A stretch of 64,000 bases of DNA from Trochalopteron elliotii (Eukaryota; Chordata; Aves; Passeriformes; Leiothrichidae), in the NCBI GenBank assembly GCA_024734555.1, contig JANPWX010000082.1, forward strand, positions 541,757 through 605,756, read 5' to 3'. Of the stretch, positions 47,642-59,414 are shown piece by piece (position 1 is the first letter of the stretch; every line of letters starts with the position of its first letter). The notes beneath the pieces are model-generated. The model ran no database searches and was not told where the DNA came from. It was given only the letters and a program-made list of their open reading frames with translations. The position numbers and the translations under genes are program-made.

Positions 47642-48507
47642 AGTTCAACAGGGTAATATGTGTTCAGGTTCAGGTGGGAATGTCCAAGCACCTCCCCTGG
47701 GGGATAGTTTTAATGCTGTGGATCATGCACAGTCCTCTGATGGAACCCCACAGAAATTAGTCTGGAGGTGCTTTGGTGGTCACTGGTGGCCAGAGATGCC
47801 ATCTGTCCCATAACTTGGGGTGACCTTGGTTGACTGGTGATATGTGTATGAGCAGTTGCTTCCTTTCCCAGTTTGCCACAGTGGGAATTTTTGTCTGGAT
47901 GCGTTAACCAGGATGTGCTAACCAGGTCTTACCTCCACCAGGCCTGGAATTAATGCCTTCCTGTCAAAAATTCCTCCCTTCTGTGCTTATATCAAGTTCC
48001 TACTGTGGTGGCTTTTCTTATGGCAAATTCCTTCTGTGGCTTTGACAGTGTTTGAGACAGGCAACTGTACCCTTTTAAGTCCTTACAAATGAGGCTGCTG
48101 TCTTCCCTTTTGTAAGTCTAATAAAGCACCAGGCTCAATTTCTGAAGTCACATCTAAGTTACAGAATTTTTAACAATAGTATGCACATTACTCTGTACTG
48201 TTATGTCTTCACTTTCTCCTTAAGAGAAAGAGGAAGACAGTATATAGAGGATGAATAAGCCACAGAGAAAACATACCAGATCTCTAGCCATGTCACACTG
48301 GAAATTAAAAAATATTTTTTATATGATGAGCTCACATTACTTTCCCAACCCTTTAAGATTCTCAGCCCTTCCAAATGTGGGAAAGGGATAACAGAAAAAT
48401 GGATCACAACTACACCAGAAGTAAATTAAACATTTTTCCCCTTTTTTCCCCTAACGGCTAAAATGCACTTATGTTATTTACAACACCGTCCCTGTTAAGA
48501 AACCTAC
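47642..48507. other. Non-coding stretch
   Basis: The first 350 bases are less AT-rich and could be internal ERV or another LTR, but I recognise nothing specific. Confidence 0.35.
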
Positions 48508-48596
48508 TCTTATATCTTCTAACTTATCAAGCTCCTGTGTAAATAATAGTCCTGATGGCTTTTCTGTAGCAGTGTCTTTTAACTTTTGGAAGCAAT
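48508..48596 (-). CDS. Candidate exon, unidentified gene
   Basis: On the minus strand a strong acceptor ('cttttcctgctctttccag') precedes an 89-base open segment that starts with two bases of a split codon and reads 'CFQKLKDTATEKPSGLLFTQ' and on to 'ELDKLEDIR'. A donor-like 'ataaga/gtaggt' follows. The composition looks coding. The start phase would fit an upstream exon ending with one base. The link to the exons at 53,701 and above is not shown because the donor of that exon is unclear. Confidence 0.35.
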
Positions 48597-49461
48597 CTGG
48601 AAAGAGCAGGAAAAGCTGTAAGCCAAGGAAAAAGTCTCAATTACAAGGCATACTTTGGCAAGTGTCAATGTATGAACATGTGGTAAACATTGACTTGGCC
48701 GAGCTAAGCACCACTTGCTTTGTCTGATAATACTATGGTAGGAATCACTTGTTTCGGGGGGGCTCTTTCAAGACTCAGTAAATTGCAGTTTATCTGAAGC
48801 TAAACATGCAAAAAAATTAGGGGGTTATGTGTAAGTAGAAAGTTTTTTTAATAGGAACGTGTAATTTTTTTCAAGATTGGAAACACTGGCAAATGTATAT
48901 TTCCATTTTCAGGGGCTATTATCTCCTTCTGAAGGAAAAAAGATTGATGATTCCATATAGATTTATAATGTATTTTAAAGGTGTAATTATTTATGCCAAT
49001 GATTATCTTGTTCCTTCAGAGTTTATATAAATGCCAAGAAGTACTCAATGGAACTTGGCATTAAACAGGAAGTGGACAATCATTTGGGATATGGGCGATT
49101 ACTGGAAAAGTGTCAAGGAAGTAAACATCAATTACTAATTTTGACTTTCTTCTAGAGAAAGCATATTCTTTTTTGAGAAGAAGTAGAAAAATCAGTATAA
49201 CAAATTACTAGCACAGGGAGAAACCTAAACTAGCTTTACAACCTATGACCATAGTGTCATGTGATGGAATGGGCTTGAATACCAGAAATAGCACAGTGTC
49301 TGGGCTAGGTTATTCCTCTAGAACAGTTCAAAAGTTGTAATCTCAATGGTTTGGGTATCAAAAACTCAATAGATGCTTTTTGGAAAGGCTGATAAGAGAC
49401 CTTGCAGTTCCTGGGAGCCCCTGGGAACTTTGCACAAGCCAAGAAGAAAATAACTCAAGAT

Positions 49462-49612
49462 CATAGAATCACAGAACTGTTCAAGTTGAAAAAGACCTTC
49501 AGTATCATCAAATCTAGTCATTAACTCAGTGTTGTCAAGTCCACCACTAAACTGTGTCCATAGGAGCCATATTTACATATCTTTCAAATACCTCCAGGGA
49601 TGCTAAATGCAA
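49462..49612 (-). mobile_element. CR1 fragment, antisense
   Basis: The sequence 'atcatagaatcacagaac', then 'ttgaaaaagaccttc', 'caagtccaccactaaac' and 'acctccagggatg' gives the antisense CR1 3' order. Confidence 0.8.
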
Positions 49613-51235
49613 GATCATGTTTTTCTTCCCATTTTAAATGAATCAGCCTGACAGAAATCTTCATCTGAAAATGAAAATTATATGAAGTTTCATTTTGTCA
49701 TCTCCTACAGTTAGTAGAGGAATAACCCAGTATTTTGTTGAATTAGGATTATCTTTAAGCAAATTTTGTTTCATGCATTATATTTAGGGCTATTTAGGCT
49801 GAGCAACTAGTGTATTGGCATTTCTTGAAAGTGAAAAGAAATAAAAGGACATCTACTGAAATAAAGACACAGCTTAATGAGGATGACTTGGGACATAAAG
49901 GAAAACTTTGATTTTTATGGAGCTTATTGTGCTCTGTTTTTATTCATTGAGGTTAATAGTATTCCACATTATAATTGATCTTCTTGGGACAAGGTTTCAT
50001 GGTAGCACCCTAGTATTATATCTATGTTTAAAACAGAAGACATGCCTATATTAAAGATAAGCCATGAAGAAATTAGTTACTATAAACTTGAAATATAATT
50101 AATTCTATACGTAGAAGTACACATCTCATTCCTTCTTGTAATACTGCTCCCAGGGCCCCCAAACAACCGAAAGACAGTGTACAGATACTAGTGATCCACA
50201 AGCCCTGCCATAATTCCAACCCCTTCCATCAGGCTGGAGCATGCTTCCAGGTGAGAACACAGTTCTACAGAGCTATAAAGCAACTTCTTTGAGGTATCAC
50301 TGGAATAGGCAAGAGGAAATACCTACCTCCCCTCCTCCCTTCCTCACAGGTATATAGTAACCAATTACATTATGCAGCCTCAACTTAGAAACAAACCAGT
50401 GTAGTCACCAATACATTTTTACTGCAAATACTGTGATACTCAGGTTGTATTCTTAAGCCATGGAAACTTGAGCTGTCTATGTTTCACAGTCATCTAGGCT
50501 GTAGAGATGGCAATTCAAAGAATATTTTTAGAACATAAAATTTTTTTAAAAACATTTAGAAGTATTTATTTTTAAAAATAAAATCTTAGTATTTTGAAGC
50601 TTCAACTCACCTTTTTAAAATTCTAAAATAAGAAACAGTAGAAGTAATTGCTCATTAAAAAAAAATCTCCAAATTAACTTTTTTGGGATTGATATATTCA
50701 GCAAGTGAAATGTTTTTTCTAGGCCATATAATCACATCCTAGCATGCAAAACCATATGGATTTAGTTATTAGTAAGCTGGAGCTGTTTTTAAATGATTCT
50801 GCATTCATTCTCCATTTTATTTTAACATAAATTATTTATTTCCTCTCTTTGATATAAATAAATATTCAAGTCTGGAAAAGCTCTCCTAAAATGCCAAGGT
50901 AAACATAAGAAAAATCACATGCTTCCATTTACCCTCTCCAGCTGTTTCTTGGCTGCTCTGAACTGTAGTCCCAGCAGCCCTGGTGGTGACAGGGTATGTA
51001 TGTTGCATCATACAAACTCAGGAAAGACCAGCTTAATAGAACCTCTTTGACAGTAGAAAATAAGGTTATTCAAGAAATTAGAAAATAAACTGATTATATA
51101 GACCAAAGCATTTCTAATTTTGCCAGAAATATGCGAAGTGTATGTGAGCATGTATGCTTACATACAATATATGTTTGAAGCCAAATTATCAGTAGGAAAA
51201 ATAGAGAAATAGACAAGAAATGTTCCCCAATGCCA

Positions 51236-51374
51236 CTGACATTAGCTCAGCTGGTTAGAGCATGGTAATAATAATGCTAAGATTGTGGGTTTGATCCCTC
51301 TATGGTCCATTCACTTAAGAGATGGATTTGATGATACTTGTGGGTGTCCTCCAACTCAGAGTATTTTGTGATTT
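51236..51374 (+). mobile_element. tRNA-derived SINE with CR1-like tail
   Basis: The head looks like a decayed tRNA gene, close to tRNA-Ile. The internal promoter A box is at 51,243-51,254 ('tagctcagctgg'), an anticodon region with 'ataataatgct' follows, and the B box is at 51,288-51,298 ('ggtttgatccc'). The tail ('gtccattcactta', 'gatggatttgatgatacttg', 'ctccaactcagagtatt') is CR1-like and is shared with the copy at 62,802. A true tRNA is unlikely because the arms are mutated and the tail is a repeat. Confidence 0.8.
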
Positions 51375-52277
51375 TCTTATGAGCAAGCCTGAATCCTGAC
51401 TTAAATGAAAAAAAATCCAGGGATGGGAAAGCCACAGAGATTTCTGGATAGGAGGACATGAAGGTAGCTTCTGAAACAAGATCCTGTGGCCCGGGGACAA
51501 TGCTACTAAAGGGAATGCTGCAGCTTTCTCCTTCATGCCACCATCCCTCTCCCTCTTCTACCTCCTCCTGTCCTGTACATGTGCCCTTTCTATTCCCAGG
51601 GGAGTAGGAAGGGTCCAGGTTTAGTGCTGTGGCAGTAGCCACAGTGTGTTCTGTTTATTGATGGACATCTCCCTGTCTGACATGCAGCTCCAACAGCCCC
51701 ATCTGAAAAGAGTTCCATCTGATGAAATTCAGGAGGAATATTTTCCTATTTTAGTTCTAGCAAAGGCTCCAGGAGTTCGCATTGGGGAAGGCAAGGGAAG
51801 GGAAGGGGAAGAACTATAATTTCTGCAATAAACACATAGTTGGGACACATTATGCCTCCTCACTACTGGCTAATGCTTGCTGTTTTGCCAAGTGTGTCAA
51901 TTTTAGTTAATCATTGAAATTAATTGCTTGCAGTATTATCTGGGAACCGGCTAAAATTCAACATGTAAGGCATATATGATAGCTATTACATTTATATATA
52001 GCTATCTATGTCTGTAGATAGATATATAGATGGAAGTTTGGTATTGAACTTTGCTTACTCTCTTTACAGAATTGCAAACCAGGATCACCTGCTTTACTGT
52101 TAAAACACCCATGTTAATTTTGCATTTAAAACTGTTTAACTTCAACAAGAAGATATTTGTAGTATCAAAACCAAATATTTGTATCAAATTCTTTCTTACA
52201 AAAAAACAAGATAACTTTAGATCTCTTTCTGGGTTTTTTTTCTGACATACAGTTTACTATTCCTTAACATTTATAAA

Positions 52278-52402
52278 CATATAGGTTTGGGTTCTGAGTA
52301 ACCTGGCCTAGTGGAAGATGTCCCTGCCCATGGCAGGGAGGTTGGAACTAGATAGTCTTTAAGGTCTCTTCCAACCCAAACCATCCCATGTTTCTATGAT
52401 AC
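52278..52402 (+). mobile_element. CR1 3' end fragment
   Basis: The sequence 'cctggcctagtggaagatgt', 'ccctgcccatggcaggg', 'gttggaactagatagtcttt' and 'cttccaacccaaaccatc' ends in 'atgtttctatgatac'. This is a sense-oriented CR1 3' end. Confidence 0.9.
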
Positions 52403-53444
52403 ATTTTTTCTGTCATTCTTCCCACTGAATGGAAAACTCAACTCCTTCATCTTCATTATGTGTTTTTAGAGAATTTGTATTCTCTTGCCGTAAGTTCAGC
52501 TAAGACAGGTAGGTATTTTTATATCTTAAGTCCTAACCTCATAATGCCACACACTGTTAATTATAAATAATCAACAATATAAATAATCAACAGTGTGTAC
52601 CATCTCATTTCTCCTAATGTCTAGAACAAGGCAACAAGGCAATGAATAGGTGGGAAAACACAAAGTAATAGTCCAAAAATTCAAAGGTGATCACAACACA
52701 ACATCTGCTTGTCCCTCACTGAATGTTTTTTTCCTTTTTTTTTAACTCTTAAAACAGCAATGGCTACTGACCATGGATTCTAATGGCCTTGTTATATCCT
52801 ATGAGACGTTTCAACCCTGTGTAGAAAATAGCTTCTTTCTATCCCTTGGGCATAATGGCAGCAGTCAACAACAGAGAGGTCTGAAACAGTAGAAGCAGGT
52901 ACTTGCTATAAAATACCTGCTGGCATTGTCTTAGTCTTACCTAAAATGTATAGCATGAGTCAGGAAAACAGTCCTTCCAGTTATGTTTTGTTAGCATGTC
53001 AAAAAGGAGTAGACTGCATTTCTGAACTCCTTGGAGTTCACAAGGAAGGCGACAAGAATACAGGACCACACATTGCTTTGAAGTGAAAGATTTTAGAGTT
53101 CATGTTTTGTCAGAAATAATTTAGAACAACTGCTAGGCCCATGGAAATGTCTGAGACAAACTGAGATTTCAACCTGAGATTAAGCTCCAAAGCAGAGAGG
53201 TAGTCAGGTAATGATCAATAGAGAAACACTAGCTGAAGTCAAATTTGTGAACAACTCAGGTCAGAAAGAATCAGGTGGTGAAAAACAGCCAAAGGAGAAA
53301 AGCAATTTTGGAAATTAAAAATTAATCTCCATAAAAAGTCAAGTGGAAATATCTTTTATCTCATAACCAGTATTTTCTTAGAGAGCTTTTGAGAGATTAC
53401 AATAAAATGAGCCAGTTTTCAGTAAAAATACTTTTTCCATGATT

Positions 53445-53701
53445 CTACAATTTAAATAATTCATGCAACTGCCAGCATAAAATCTCCAAGTGGAAAGATA
53501 TTTCAAGTAAGCATTTAAATACTACTTGAATTAGTTTTGAATTATGACCAAATGTTGTGCAAGCCTTGACAGTATTCCCATGCTTGAGATCCACACCACT
53601 ATACATAGAATCAAAATGCAGGCCATCTGCAAACAAGCTTGTAGGACTAGTACACATATGTTTAGAGTATTGCACCACAGAGGCTCTGTCATCCAAGTCT
53701 G
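53445..53701 (-). CDS. Exon of unidentified spliced gene (right edge firm, left edge uncertain)
   Basis: A strong acceptor ('acttttgttcctctag') precedes two bases of a split codon and an open frame beginning 'DLDDRASVVQYSKHMC', Ser/Thr- and His-containing. The frame runs 84 codons to a stop at 53,447-53,445. The real exon may end earlier at a donor I could not fix, or this may be a terminal exon. The start phase complements the preceding exon (53,927-54,136), which ends with one base. I do not recognise the protein. Confidence 0.45.
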
Positions 53702-53926
53702 CTAGAGGAACAAAAGTGATTTACTAAAGTCATATTTGGTAATCATACTGAAAGACCTTGCAGGATATAGAGGTCCTCTTTAGTTGAGGTCCCATGGAAG
53801 TATGGTAAAAACCAGATATCTGCAGATCATTGAAATCGATATGAGAGAGAAAAGGCAACAGCAAGTTACAGTCCTTCAGCCAACCTCCTCTCCTGTCAGA
53901 GCAACAATATTTCTGGCCCAGCTCAC

Positions 53927-54136
53927 CCTGCAATACATTATAGCCCTCACAGGAGCTAGAGGAATACTGCACTTCATAGTCAGACTCAGAGAAGTCCAGA
54001 GGCTGTTTAGGGACCTTTAAGCTTTCATTATTTTCTAAGCCATACAGTATTTGTAATTCCTCTGAAGTGGTTTTGAAAAAGATTTGGATAAAGCTGATGG
54101 TAGGAGAGTGCTCATAGTAACTCACATTTTCTTCGT
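53927..54136 (-). CDS. Exon of unidentified spliced gene (210 bases)
   Basis: The acceptor is 'gtgtcctccccgtag' and the donor 'ttgcagg/gtgagc'. The 210-base exon reads two bases, 69 codons, one base. The peptide begins 'EENVSYYEHSPTISF' and ends 'SSSSCEGYNVLQ', with acidic and Ser-rich stretches. I see no domain I can name. It joins in frame to the exon at 59,130-59,211 (which ends with one base) and to 53,701 downstream. It is the best single exon in the region because length, both splice sites and phase all agree. Confidence 0.55.
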
Positions 54137-55552
54137 CTACGGGGAGGACACATCAGTACAGTGAAGCAGATGTTCCCATTCAGTTCATGTAGTTAGTTAT
54201 GATCGCACAAACCACAGTGCTAAACTAGCTAAAATATGTTTGTGACAAGAGTTATCCTTTTATTTAAAAACAAGCTAGTGGAATGTGTATGCAGAACTTG
54301 TTAATTTTAAAATTTGTAAATAAAGAAAGATCACAACATATTCTCATAACAAAATGCTTTCTAATCTGAACTAATATTAATGACAATTTTTTCATTAATG
54401 ACTAGAGGGTGAATTTACAAAAGAAAGGGGATGTCACCACCTAGACTAGAACAAGAGACAGCTGCAATTATATTCTGGGTCCCTCTGTCGCTAATCTGCT
54501 GTTTACACTACAGAAAGTCTCTCATACTGAAATCTTACTGGATTTGTTTTGAAATACCACATTAATTACTATATTTTTAATATCATGCTGAGTGTACCAA
54601 TTCAAATAGAACAACACTGAGCTTTTCAAAGAAATATTTGTCATCTGCTACAATATTACTACAACCTAGGTACTGTTTTGGTTTGCTCTAAACATTATTT
54701 CCATGTTTTTTATAAGATACAGATGTTAAATTAATGGTTCAGAGTGTTTCAAACTGGCTCTCCATTCCCCAGCAATTATTAAAATATTTGAATTGCATTT
54801 GATACCACATTTAAATGTTCTGAGTTAGGAAAGTTTGTTGGCTTTTATTACCTCTTAATTTTACCTTCTCTACCTCCTTTCAAAACTCATGATGAACATG
54901 CTTTGTAAACTTGCTGTTTGTCCTAGATTCCTAGATTTATCCCCCACCCAATTTTTTTTGAGTTATTTTTTCCTGTGTTTTTCTTCAGAAAAATGCAGGA
55001 GATGCTGCTAAACAGAAACTTTTTTTTCAGTGAACACGATGTCTCAACTTTTAATTAAACCATCACTGTTCAATTGTAGTTATTTATTTAAATCCTGCAA
55101 ATTTAGCACATTGCTTTTTAGGAGACTTTAAGTCAGCTTAAGAAGTGAATATTGTTCAGTTTGAGATGCTGTTGCTCCCAGTGAGCTGGGGCAGTGCTTC
55201 AGGCTTCCAAGATCCACGTGGCTTTGGACACCCTAGTGTTTTCCAGGGAAAAGCCAGCAAAACCACTTCTGAAATGAGCTCAGGGGCTTGGAGACAATTA
55301 ATAGCACAAACTCCTCTTGTGTCTCATAGGCTCAGTTGGTATTACTGTTGAGGAGGGCAAAAACAGGACTTCAGTTTTTGTTTCAAATTTAGTAAAACTT
55401 GGATCAGAAAGGTGAATGAATGATAGGGCTGTAAGATACATATACTGGATAAAATTATCTCCTGGCTGATCTGTTTTGACAGCTCCAGTTTTATAAATGC
55501 GTTTGGAACCTTCTTTCTAAATGCTGTATTGCTTTTAAGCCAGGACAGCATT
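54137..55552. other. Intron-like stretch
   Basis: AT-rich sequence between the exon at 53,927-54,136 and the ERVL LTR at 55,553. Nothing else was seen. Confidence 0.45.
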
Positions 55553-56949
55553 TGTGTTGGTTTTGCTTGGCCTCGTTTTTTGATTGCAGGGCAGCCACGG
55601 AAGTGGCTCCAGTGGGAAGCTGCTGGAAGCTTCCACCATGTCCAGCAGAGCCAATCCTTGATGACTCAGAAGATGGACGGGCTGCAGGCCAAGGCTGGGC
55701 CAAGTAGGGATGATGGTAACGCCTCTGTGATAGCAGACTTAAGAAGAAACCAAAATAAAGGTAGGGGCACAGTTTTAATTCCAGCCAGAGAAGAGGAGAA
55801 GGTGAGAACATGTGAGGGAAACAACATGGAGACCCCAGGGTCAGTGGAGAAGGAGGAGGAGGAGGTGCTCCAGGCACTGGAGCTGAGATTCCTCTGCAGG
55901 CTGTGGTGATGACCATGGTGAAAGCAGGGTGTTCCTTTGTGGCCCATGGGGATCCAGGGAGGATGCAGAGATCCACCTGCAGCCTGTGGGGAAGGTGCCC
56001 ATTCCAGAGCAGGTGCAGACCTAGAGGAGGCTGTGATCAGGTGGTGTGGAGTCCTTCAGCCACTCAATGTAATCTCTGTACACACTGGTTTGGTCGGTTC
56101 TGTCTCGCCCTCAATGACCTTGGCCTTGTGGTTCCTTCCCCCTGGCTGTGTCTCCATTGGCTTCAGGTCAATGCCCTTACCTGATCTTTGCCTCATCCCC
56201 AGACCCTCTACGTAAGGAGAGACGGGGGTGGGGTTCACTCTCTTGCTCCTTGGCCTTGGCTCTCTTGACGGGGGTGGCGGGGGGGAGAATAAAATGGACT
56301 CTCATGCTTAACAACGGAGACTTGTCTCATCTGTTTCCCTGCCGGCACCTGTAACTTCCCTAGACACGATGAGCACTGTTGCCACACGACGCAACACGGT
56401 GGGAGACCAGGTGGAGAGAGGGCCGTGCTTCCAGGCTGGAGCAGCCTGTCCTTGGAGGGCTGCACTCCATGAAAGAATGACCCACACCACAGCAGTTTTG
56501 GGAGGACTGTGTGCCCGTGAGATTGGAACCATGTTGGTGAAGTTTGTGGAGAACTGTCTCTCCTGGGAGAGACCCCATGGTCTCACAGGGGAACAAATTC
56601 TCTCCCTGAACCAAGCAAAAGAAAACCTCGGTGATGAATTGACCAAAACCCCACCCTCTGCTCCTCCCTCTGTGGGAAGGGGGGAGGAGTTGAGGAAAAA
56701 GATGGTTTTGAGGGCTTGTTTTACTTCTCACTGTCCTGCTCTGATTTTGTTAGTAATAAATTCACTTTGTATCTCTAAGTTGAACCTGTTTTGCCCTTGG
56801 AGTGTTTCCTTCGGGTCCTTATCTCAACTCATGAACCCTTTGTTAAGTTTTCTCTCCTCTGCCCAGCTGTAGCAGGAGCTGTAGCTGTAGCAGAGTGAGT
56901 GAGCAGCTTTTCTGAGTGCCTGGCATTTGGCCAGTGTCAAACCATGACA
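55553..56949 (+). mobile_element. Large avian ERVL-type LTR, interrupted
   Basis: It begins 'tgtgttggttttgcttgg' and ends 'caaaccatgaca'. Typical words are 'ggaagctgctggaagcttcc', 'atgtccagcagagccaatcc', the repeated 'gcagcc.gtgg...gag' units, 'ctgctctgattttgttagta' with AATAAA near 56,755, and 'atctcaactcatgaaccctt'. Minus the nested LTR it is about 1,070 bases, matching a long avian ERVL LTR. The flanking pentamers 'gcatt' and 'gcttc' match at only three positions. It lies in an intron of the minus-strand gene. Confidence 0.85.
56068..56396 (+). mobile_element. Second LTR nested in the ERVL LTR
   Basis: This 329-base block is absent from the expected ERVL LTR order and can be read as TG...CA ('tgtaatctctgtacac' to 'cacgacgcaaca'). 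It has an AATAAAA box ('gggagaataaaatgg', near 56,290) followed by about 100 bases of U5-like sequence, a gammaretrovirus-like layout. The exact ends and target duplication are uncertain. Confidence 0.55.
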
Positions 56950-56976
56950 GCTTCTAACCTGTAATACTAATTTCAA

Positions 56977-57059
56977 TTAAATAAATCTGTGCTGCAAAGA
57001 CTTGGATAACATTTCCAATTCCTCTTGAGATAACAGAGCACTTTGCTTCATCTTCTCCT
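56977..57059 (-). CDS. Candidate alternative terminal exon of the spliced gene
   Basis: On the minus strand a strong acceptor ('cctctgttgtcttttag') precedes two bases, 26 codons and TAA (56,979-56,977). The peptide 'EKMKQSALLSQEELEMLSKS' is Glu/Lys/Leu-rich and helix-like. The phase fits the exon at 59,130-59,211, exactly as the exon at 54,136 does, so it could be an alternative last exon. A second frame of the same segment is also open to a donor at 56,958, just before the LTR. No AATAAA was seen nearby. Confidence 0.35.
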
Positions 57060-58804
57060 CTAAAAGACAACAGAGGCTTCTCCCAAGCTTTGTTAATGTG
57101 ACAGCAGTAAAGAGGGGTTGTTCAACCACCTTTTGAACAAACAAGAATTGAAGTTTACTACTAAAAAGAAGTTTAAATTTGTGCATAAGGAAAACAAAAT
57201 AATCAAATTATCTCTTTAGTCATCCTTGCCTATGAAGTCTGATCTTCAACCCTTCTTTAAGCCCCTTGTAATGAGCAGAAACCTAAATTTCCCCCCCACC
57301 AAAAGACATCAATAAATCTCCATCAATCTAATTGGGATTTGCTTATCTATTACAGTAGGAGAATCAAAGTCCTAGTGTGCAGGAAGAGACTCTATTTCCA
57401 GGTCCGATCCACAGGACACATGCGTATTGAGAACAGCAACTCAAGTAGCTGGAGTACTGAAAAAACAATCTGCTTCTAAACCTAAGTAACATACTCATTT
57501 CTATATCAACATACACACTCAAAGGTTCCATGTATTTGAAAAACCAGGTTATATGATCTCCAGACTAAGTTCTTCCAGCTCTGTGTCAATATTTTTTCTT
57601 GTTTCTTTTGCTTTTTTGTTTTCCAGATGAAGAGTGGGGTGATGGGAGCTAAAAAAATAAAAATATATTAAAAAATCATTCTCATTCTTTAGTCTCCTCT
57701 AACTATGTTAAAATTAACTTCTATTTTTATAAGTCCCCACTGTTCTGATTTACTGTTTTTCTTTCTACCTGATTTATTTTCCAGATGGAGAACTGTAGAA
57801 CGCAGATGATTTTTCAGCATGGTGTATTATTTCCTGTTGGGTTGTCTGTCCAAAGAGGTATTAGAGAAGAGAATAGAAAAGTGCATTTATGTTGCTGTAC
57901 CTGAAAAAGACACATATAGTGATACATTAACTTTTTTTTTCAAAAGCTTTCACTGAAGATTTCACAGGCAACAATATGCTTTACAACTACATTGACAACA
58001 GGCATTGCCTGCAGCAAAGTATAACAAAGTGCCTCGACTTTCTCCCTCTGTCCTCCACTCCCTCACCTCTCATTTTGCAACCTGACTGGCAGGGTATCTT
58101 ACACACACATATACACAGTTCATACCTTTATTTATTTATGATGACTCTGACAATATCATCTGTAATACCAGTTTTAAAGCAGCAGTAATGATGTAAAATA
58201 AGCCCAGTGAAAGATATAGAAAAGATTTTCATAAAGTGTAGGTCATATCTGTCGCCCTGATTCAAAAGCCTTTTGATTGTTTACATTCTTGAACTGGAGT
58301 TTCTCACACAGCTTCACAAAAACAATGTTATGTTTTGAGAATTTATCTGTATGTTTACGTTTTTCTTTTCTGGGAGGAGGAATATGATTGACGGTGGTAT
58401 TCACCATCCAGGTTGAAGAGGTGGCAACCTGTGTAGCCAATCTCTTGACCTTTGTACAAATGTATATAAGTAATGGAGTCAGATGATAAAAGGTAGAAGC
58501 TTTCTCTTGACCTGCTGCGTGCCTGCATCGTTCCTTGGGTTGCCTGAAACTCACACATATCCATTCATTTTTAAATGAAATTGCTCTAAAACTTAGTATC
58601 CTTCAAAAACTAAAAACCACATAAATCAAGACCCACTAATCTCTCAGTTTTTAAATGATCAGCCTTGCATTTTTCACCCTACCCTGTATTTATTGTACCT
58701 CTCAAATATCTGCTCTTGTCTTGATCCACCTTCTTTTGTGCCTTACAAATGGCTTCACACAGGTTGTTTATATTCACAAAAATGATATATGTACACACTC
58801 ACAG
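57060..58804. other. Intron-like stretch
   Basis: AT-rich. A minus-strand open segment at 58,369 to 58,243 has a good acceptor but its phase does not fit its neighbours, so it is not called. Confidence 0.4.
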
Positions 58805-58943
58805 GGAAATACTTCTGCCCAGAGAAGTTGTGGATGCTTTATCCCTGGAAGTGTTCAAGGCAGGCCAGAGGGTGTCCCTGCCCATGGCAGGTGATCTTTG
58901 AGGCTCCTTCAAATCCAAACCATTCTATGATTCTAAGATTGTG
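58805..58943 (+). mobile_element. CR1 3' end fragment
   Basis: The sequence 'gcccagagaagttgtggatg', 'ctggaagtgttcaaggcagg', 'ccctgcccatggcagg' and 'tccaaaccattctatgattc' is a sense CR1 3' end in an intron of the minus-strand gene. Confidence 0.9.
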
Positions 58944-59129
58944 CTTGAATATAACTGTACAGTTGTAGTCACGAGTGAAGCCTTTCTTCTGTGAGAAATA
59001 GCACTACTCCTTTTTCCCAGAGAATTTACAATTTTCATGAAGGCAAAGAAAAGTGTGGAGACAAGGAGGAGAAGCAGGAGATACAATGAAGAAGTAGGAG
59101 AATAAAGATAATGTTGTAAGATGTAGAAC

Positions 59130-59211
59130 CTTCTTCATTTGCCCCAAGGACTTTCATCAGGGTTTGATTTTCTTCATTAATATGAGATTTAGCACCAGGA
59201 GTTTTCATCCA
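59130..59211 (-). CDS. Exon of unidentified spliced gene (82 bases)
   Basis: The acceptor 'tgtttaatttttcag' precedes 27 codons plus one base. The peptide begins 'WMKTPGAKSHINEENQ' and ends 'LMKVLGANEE'. The donor 'gaagaag/gttcta' is weaker than average. It starts in phase 0, matching the end of the exon at 59,336-59,414. Protein function is not recognised. Confidence 0.5.
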
Positions 59212-59335
59212 CTGAAAAATTAAACATACCACATTAGTCTGATATGAAAATATGAAAAATACCAAGATTTAATGTATAGCAGATATTATATGTTTAAGTT
59301 GAGCATGAGAAAAGTATGCATTTGTGTGAATATAC

Positions 59336-59414
59336 CTCAGCTGCAAAATCTTCTTCAAAGCGTGATGATACCACTGTCCACTTGCTCTTGTGGGTAATGC
59401 CACTGGCTTTTTGG
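59336..59414 (-). CDS. Exon of unidentified spliced gene (79 bases)
   Basis: The acceptor lies after 'aaatgaatag' with a pyrimidine tract a little upstream. The donor 'gctgag/gtatat' is good. The exon has one base plus 26 codons reading 'QKASGITHKSKWTVVSS' and 'RFEEDFAAE'. The single leading base completes the codon left open by the exon at 61,469-61,543. Confidence 0.55.

Larger units (their letters stand above)
48597..53444. other. Intron- or intergenic-like stretch with CR1 and SINE
   Basis: AT-rich with CR1 pieces and one SINE (listed separately). A 121-codon minus frame (51,642 to 51,277) runs through the SINE and is not accepted as a gene. Confidence 0.45.

Noticed and set aside
51236..51310. 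A tRNA-Ile gene
   Set aside because: A and B boxes are present, but the arms are mutated and the segment runs into a repeat tail shared with 62,802-62,916, so it is a SINE head.
51277..51642. 121-codon minus-strand frame as a gene
   Set aside because: It runs through the SINE. The shared peptide in the frame at 62,806-63,024 comes from the same repeat.
55491..55976. 161-codon minus-strand frame, Pro/Ser-rich
   Set aside because: It is the antisense of the ERVL-type LTR that starts at 55,553.
58243..58369. Further exon of the minus-strand gene ('KEKRKHTDKFSKHN...')
   Set aside because: The acceptor is strong and the peptide looks coding, but it starts with one base of a split codon while the preceding exon leaves one base, and no usable donor was found. 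It could be another gene or chance.
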